NCBI GenBank assembly: GCA_937974135.1
Contig: CALJIH010000136.1
Coordinates: 1-6,796 of the forward strand
Source: an uncultured Cocleimonas sp.
GTDB lineage: Bacteria > Pseudomonadota > Gammaproteobacteria > Thiotrichales > Thiotrichaceae
Length of the DNA stretch: 6,796 bases
Reading direction: 5' to 3'
In this document: positions 4,285-6,796 of the stretch, piece after piece
Layout of the letters: the number at the start of each line of letters is the position of its first letter
How positions within the stretch are numbered: the stretch's first letter is position 1
The notes under the pieces: model-generated
Database searches by the model: none
The model's input: only the letters and a program-made list of their open reading frames with translations
What the model was told of the DNA's origin: nothing
Program-made: the position numbers and the translations under genes

Positions 4285-6657
4285 ATGAATACCGACAATG
4301 TGATCTGGCTTGATCAACTTGGCATTAATGATATTGATAGCGTAGGCGGAAAGAATGCCTCCTTGGGAGAGATGATCCAAAATCTCGGTAACCTAGGAGT
4401 TAATGTTCCCGGTGGATTTGCAACAACTTCGGATGCTTATCGTGGTTTTTTAGCGCATGAAAACTTAGGTGAGCGTATTAATGCGTTGCTTGATGTCTTA
4501 GATGTTGATGATTTAGACGCTTTAGCCAAAACAGGCAAACAAATACGTGATTGGTTAATGAATGTTCCGCTACAGGAAGATTTAGAAAATGATATCAATA
4601 TCGCTTATGCAAAATTAGTTGAAGAATACGGCGAAGATGTGAGCTGGGCTGTTCGTTCTTCCGCAACCGCAGAAGACTTACCTGATGCATCATTTGCGGG
4701 ACAACAAGAAACATTCTTGAACGTATCTGGTTTAGAAGATATCAAAGTAGCCATCCGCAAAGTATTTGCCTCGTTGTTTACAGACCGCGCAATATCGTAT
4801 CGTGTACATCAAAATTTTGATCACGCAGGTGTTGCTTTGTCTGCTGGTATCCAAAAAATGGTACGTTCTGATATCGCAGCAAGTGGTGTTATGTTTACCC
4901 TCGATACGGAATCAGGATTTGATAAGGTTGTGTTTATCACGGGTAGCTATGGCTTGGGTGAAATGGTAGTACAGGGCGCTGTTAACCCTGATGAGTTTTA
5001 TGCTTACAAACGTAACCTCACTGAAAAGAAGCCTGCAGTCTTAAGCCGCACTTTGGGCAGTAAAAAAATTCAAATGATTTATGATCAAGCTGGCGAAGAG
5101 CCAGTAAAGATCATAGATGTCGAAGCAGAAAAACAAACCAAATACTGTATTACTGATCTCCAAGTAGAAGAACTAGCACGCCAAGCGATGATCATCGAAA
5201 AGCATTACAAACGTCCGATGGATATCGAATGGGCTTTAGATGGAAACGATAATCAACTATACATCGTACAAGCTCGCCCAGAGACAGTACAAAGTCAGGC
5301 AACCAATGTTATCGAAAGATTCTCTTTAGATAAGAAATGTTGTGAAGGTGCAGAAGTACTGGCCGAAGGTCGCTCAATCGGCTCCAGAATTGGCTCAGGT
5401 GAAGCTAAAATTATCACTAGCTTGGATGATATGGATCGAATCCAGCCAGGTGATGTGCTAGTAACTGATATGACAGACCCTGATTGGGAGCCGATCATGA
5501 AACGCGCATCAGCAATTGTCACAAATCGTGGTGGGCGTACCTGCCATGCGGCTATCATTGCGCGCGAGTTAGGCGTACCAGCAGTGGTTGGTTGTGGCGA
5601 TGCTACAGAGACTATTCCTGAAAATACGGGTATTACCGTTTCCTGTGCTGAAGGTGATACAGGTTTTGCTTACGAAGGATTACTAGACTTTGATGTGAAT
5701 AAAACCGAAATCAGCACCATGCCTGATCTAGATCTTAAAGTCATGATGAACGTAGGAAATCCTGAACGCGCATTTGATTTTTGCCAACTACCCAATAAAG
5801 GTGTCGGTTTGGCACGTATGGAATTCATCATCAATAATATGATCGGTATTCATCCACAAGCGCTTTTAGACTATGAGCAATTGTCGGGTGAACTGAAAGT
5901 GATCATAGGCCCAAGAATTTCTGCTTACGACAGTCCGCGGGATTTCTTTATTGATAAAATTAAAGAAGGTGTGTCAACACTAGCTGCTGCTTATTATCCA
6001 CAGCCGCTAATTTTAAGAATGTCGGATTTCAAGTCAAACGAATACGCCAATTTGATTGCTGGTACGGCATACGAACCCGATGAAGAAAATCCTATGATCG
6101 GATTCCGTGGTGCTTCTCGTTATCTAGATGAAAGTTTCAGTGCTTGTTTTGAAATGGAATGTGAAGCAATCAAATACGTAAGAAATGAGATGGGGCTAGA
6201 TAATATTGAAGTCATGATCCCATTTGTTAGAACCCTAGATGAAGCCAAAGGCGTTACTGAATTACTCGCTAAAAACGGTTTAGCACGTGGTGATAACGGT
6301 TTACGTCACATCATGATGTGCGAGCTTCCATCTAATGCCGTGCTCGCAGAACAATTTCTCGAATATTTCGACGGATTCTCAATCGGTTCAAATGATATGA
6401 CTCAACTAACACTTGGGCTAGATAGAGATTCGGGACTGGTTGCTGCGGGATTTGATGAAAGAAACCCAGCCGTTAAAGCGATGCTAAAAATGGCAATTGA
6501 AGCATGTAAGGCACAAGGTAAATACGTCGGAATCTGTGGGCAAGGGCCATCAGATCATCCTGATTTAGCTGAATGGTTAATGGAGCAGGGCATTGATAGT
6601 GTTTCATTGAATCCAGATACCGTTATTGATACCTGGAATATGCTTGCGACCAAATAG
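4285..6657 (+). CDS. ppsA: Phosphoenolpyruvate synthase (pyruvate, water dikinase)
   Basis: PpsA converts pyruvate, ATP and water to PEP, AMP and phosphate, the entry step to gluconeogenesis from three-carbon compounds, in the cytoplasm. At 790 residues it is nearly the length of the E. coli enzyme (792). Domains: an ATP-grasp nucleotide-binding domain at about 5-340 (GGKNASLGE 21-29, RSSATAEDLP 124-133, GLGEMVVQGAVNPDEF 223-238, QARPET 329-334); the swivelling phosphohistidine domain at about 355-465 with GGRTCHAA, where H421 carries the phosphate and T419 is the PpsR target; and a C-terminal TIM barrel at about 480-785 with RMEF (511-514), RMSDFKSNEY (578-587), ENPMIGFRG (601-609), GSNDMTQLTLGLDRD (701-715) and GICGQG, where C751 is the expected proton donor. 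No key residue is missing and the frame is intact. No clear terminator follows immediately; a hairpin-forming repeat begins 100 nt downstream. Confidence 0.98.
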   Translation: MNTDNVIWLDQLGINDIDSVGGKNASLGEMIQNLGNLGVNVPGGFATTSDAYRGFLAHENLGERINALLDVLDVDDLDALAKTGKQIRDWLMNVPLQEDLENDINIAYAKLVEEYGEDVSWAVRSSATAEDLPDASFAGQQETFLNVSGLEDIKVAIRKVFASLFTDRAISYRVHQNFDHAGVALSAGIQKMVRSDIAASGVMFTLDTESGFDKVVFITGSYGLGEMVVQGAVNPDEFYAYKRNLTEKKPAVLSRTLGSKKIQMIYDQAGEEPVKIIDVEAEKQTKYCITDLQVEELARQAMIIEKHYKRPMDIEWALDGNDNQLYIVQARPETVQSQATNVIERFSLDKKCCEGAEVLAEGRSIGSRIGSGEAKIITSLDDMDRIQPGDVLVTDMTDPDWEPIMKRASAIVTNRGGRTCHAAIIARELGVPAVVGCGDATETIPENTGITVSCAEGDTGFAYEGLLDFDVNKTEISTMPDLDLKVMMNVGNPERAFDFCQLPNKGVGLARMEFIINNMIGIHPQALLDYEQLSGELKVIIGPRISAYDSPRDFFIDKIKEGVSTLAAAYYPQPLILRMSDFKSNEYANLIAGTAYEPDEENPMIGFRGASRYLDESFSACFEMECEAIKYVRNEMGLDNIEVMIPFVRTLDEAKGVTELLAKNGLARGDNGLRHIMMCELPSNAVLAEQFLEYFDGFSIGSNDMTQLTLGLDRDSGLVAAGFDERNPAVKAMLKMAIEACKAQGKYVGICGQGPSDHPDLAEWLMEQGIDSVSLNPDTVIDTWNMLATK

Positions 6658-6757
6658 AATATTTATTAAAACTGCCTAGCCTTAACGAGCCAAGTATCAG
6701 CGTGACGATATAAGAGTAACGCGACAACTGCTCGAAGAGTGAGGTTGAAAACCGTAT
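6658..6757. other. Intergenic stretch after ppsA with no recognisable feature
   Basis: One hundred bases between the ppsA stop and repeat copy 3. I see no ORF of note, no tRNA-like structure and only a weak 4-bp stem (GGTT-GAA-AACC near 6743-6753). It is less A/T-rich than the other gaps, so it may be part of a longer element continuing past the window. Confidence 0.4.
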
Positions 6758-6778
6758 AAAAGTAGGGGGGTGTCTTTT
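6758..6778 (+). repeat. Gene-end repeat, copy 3 (21-bp core)
   Basis: The core is identical to copies 1 and 2 and in the same orientation. With copy 1 it also shares the flanking T at 6757 and TA at 6779-6780. It lies 100 nt after the ppsA stop codon. Unlike the other copies it is followed at once by an inverted partner. Confidence 0.88.
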
Positions 6779-6796
6779 TATTATAATAGACACCCC
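6767..6796. repeat. Inverted repeat formed by copy 3 and a partial opposite copy
   Basis: GGGGTGTCT (6767-6775) pairs perfectly with AGACACCCC (6788-6796) across the 12-nt loop TTTTATTATAAT. The right arm is the start of the repeat in reverse orientation, with AATA where the forward core predicts AAAA before GACACCCC. The window ends inside it, so the arm probably continues: two more G (6765-6766) await C partners. The GC-rich 9-bp stem could stall or end transcription from ppsA or from a gene beyond the edge, but no U tract follows within view. The GTAG directly at the left of the stem is the tetranucleotide typical of REP elements mobilised by RAYT transposases. Confidence 0.7.

Noticed and set aside
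5295..5558. Minus-strand 87-residue ORF inside ppsA
   Set aside because: It is antisense to the most conserved part of PpsA (the phosphohistidine domain), so its openness reflects the codons of ppsA.
1272..6778. CRISPR array
   Set aside because: The three repeat copies are 0.9 and 4.5 kb apart with genes between them, not regularly spaced short spacers.

Overview
The window reads as ordinary, A+T-rich gammaproteobacterial chromosome. The pointers are a class 2 (quinone-linked) PyrD very close to the enterobacterial protein, and a ppsR-ppsA pair whose products keep the length and active-site spacing of the E. coli proteins. Gene content and style recall Thiotrichales/Piscirickettsiaceae-type bacteria (Methylophaga or Cycloclasticus-like), but that is an impression from memory, not something the sequence proves. 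No tRNA, rRNA, CRISPR array or transposase gene is visible.

Layout. (1) 1-177, + strand: the last 58 codons of a gene cut by the window edge, probably an M15-family D,D-/L,D-carboxypeptidase. (2) 226-1245, + strand: pyrD, dihydroorotate dehydrogenase. (3) 1292-2068, - strand, convergent with pyrD: an exported monoheme cytochrome c fused to a helical domain with LTxxQ-like motifs (Spy/CpxP-like). (4) 2210-3163, - strand: a LysR-type regulator of the CysB-like kind, upstream of the cytochrome gene. (5) 3164-3430: an A+T-rich divergent intergenic region with three perfect inverted repeats. (6) 3431-4282 and 4285-6657, + strand: ppsR and ppsA, separated by 2 nt, encoding the bifunctional kinase/phosphorylase and its target, PEP synthase. 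(7) 6658-6796: intergenic tail with a strong inverted repeat at the very edge.

How they work together. PpsA makes phosphoenolpyruvate from pyruvate for gluconeogenesis. PpsR switches it off and on by reversible threonine phosphorylation next to the catalytic histidine; both residues are present in this PpsA (T419, H421). The LysR gene faces ppsR across a palindrome-rich region, so control of itself and possibly of ppsRA is plausible but unproven. PyrD feeds electrons from pyrimidine synthesis to quinone. The partner of the cytochrome fusion is unknown.

The most unusual signal is not a gene. A 21-bp sequence (AAAAG, TA, six G, TGTC, TTTT) occurs three times without a mismatch in the core, always in the same orientation and always at gene ends. 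Two copies overlap the stop codons of the cytochrome and LysR genes and appear to supply them. The third lies 100 nt after ppsA and is followed by an inverted, partly diverged copy that runs off the window. This looks like a dispersed extragenic repeat family (REP/MITE-like, or an uptake-sequence-like signal) worth a genome-wide count.
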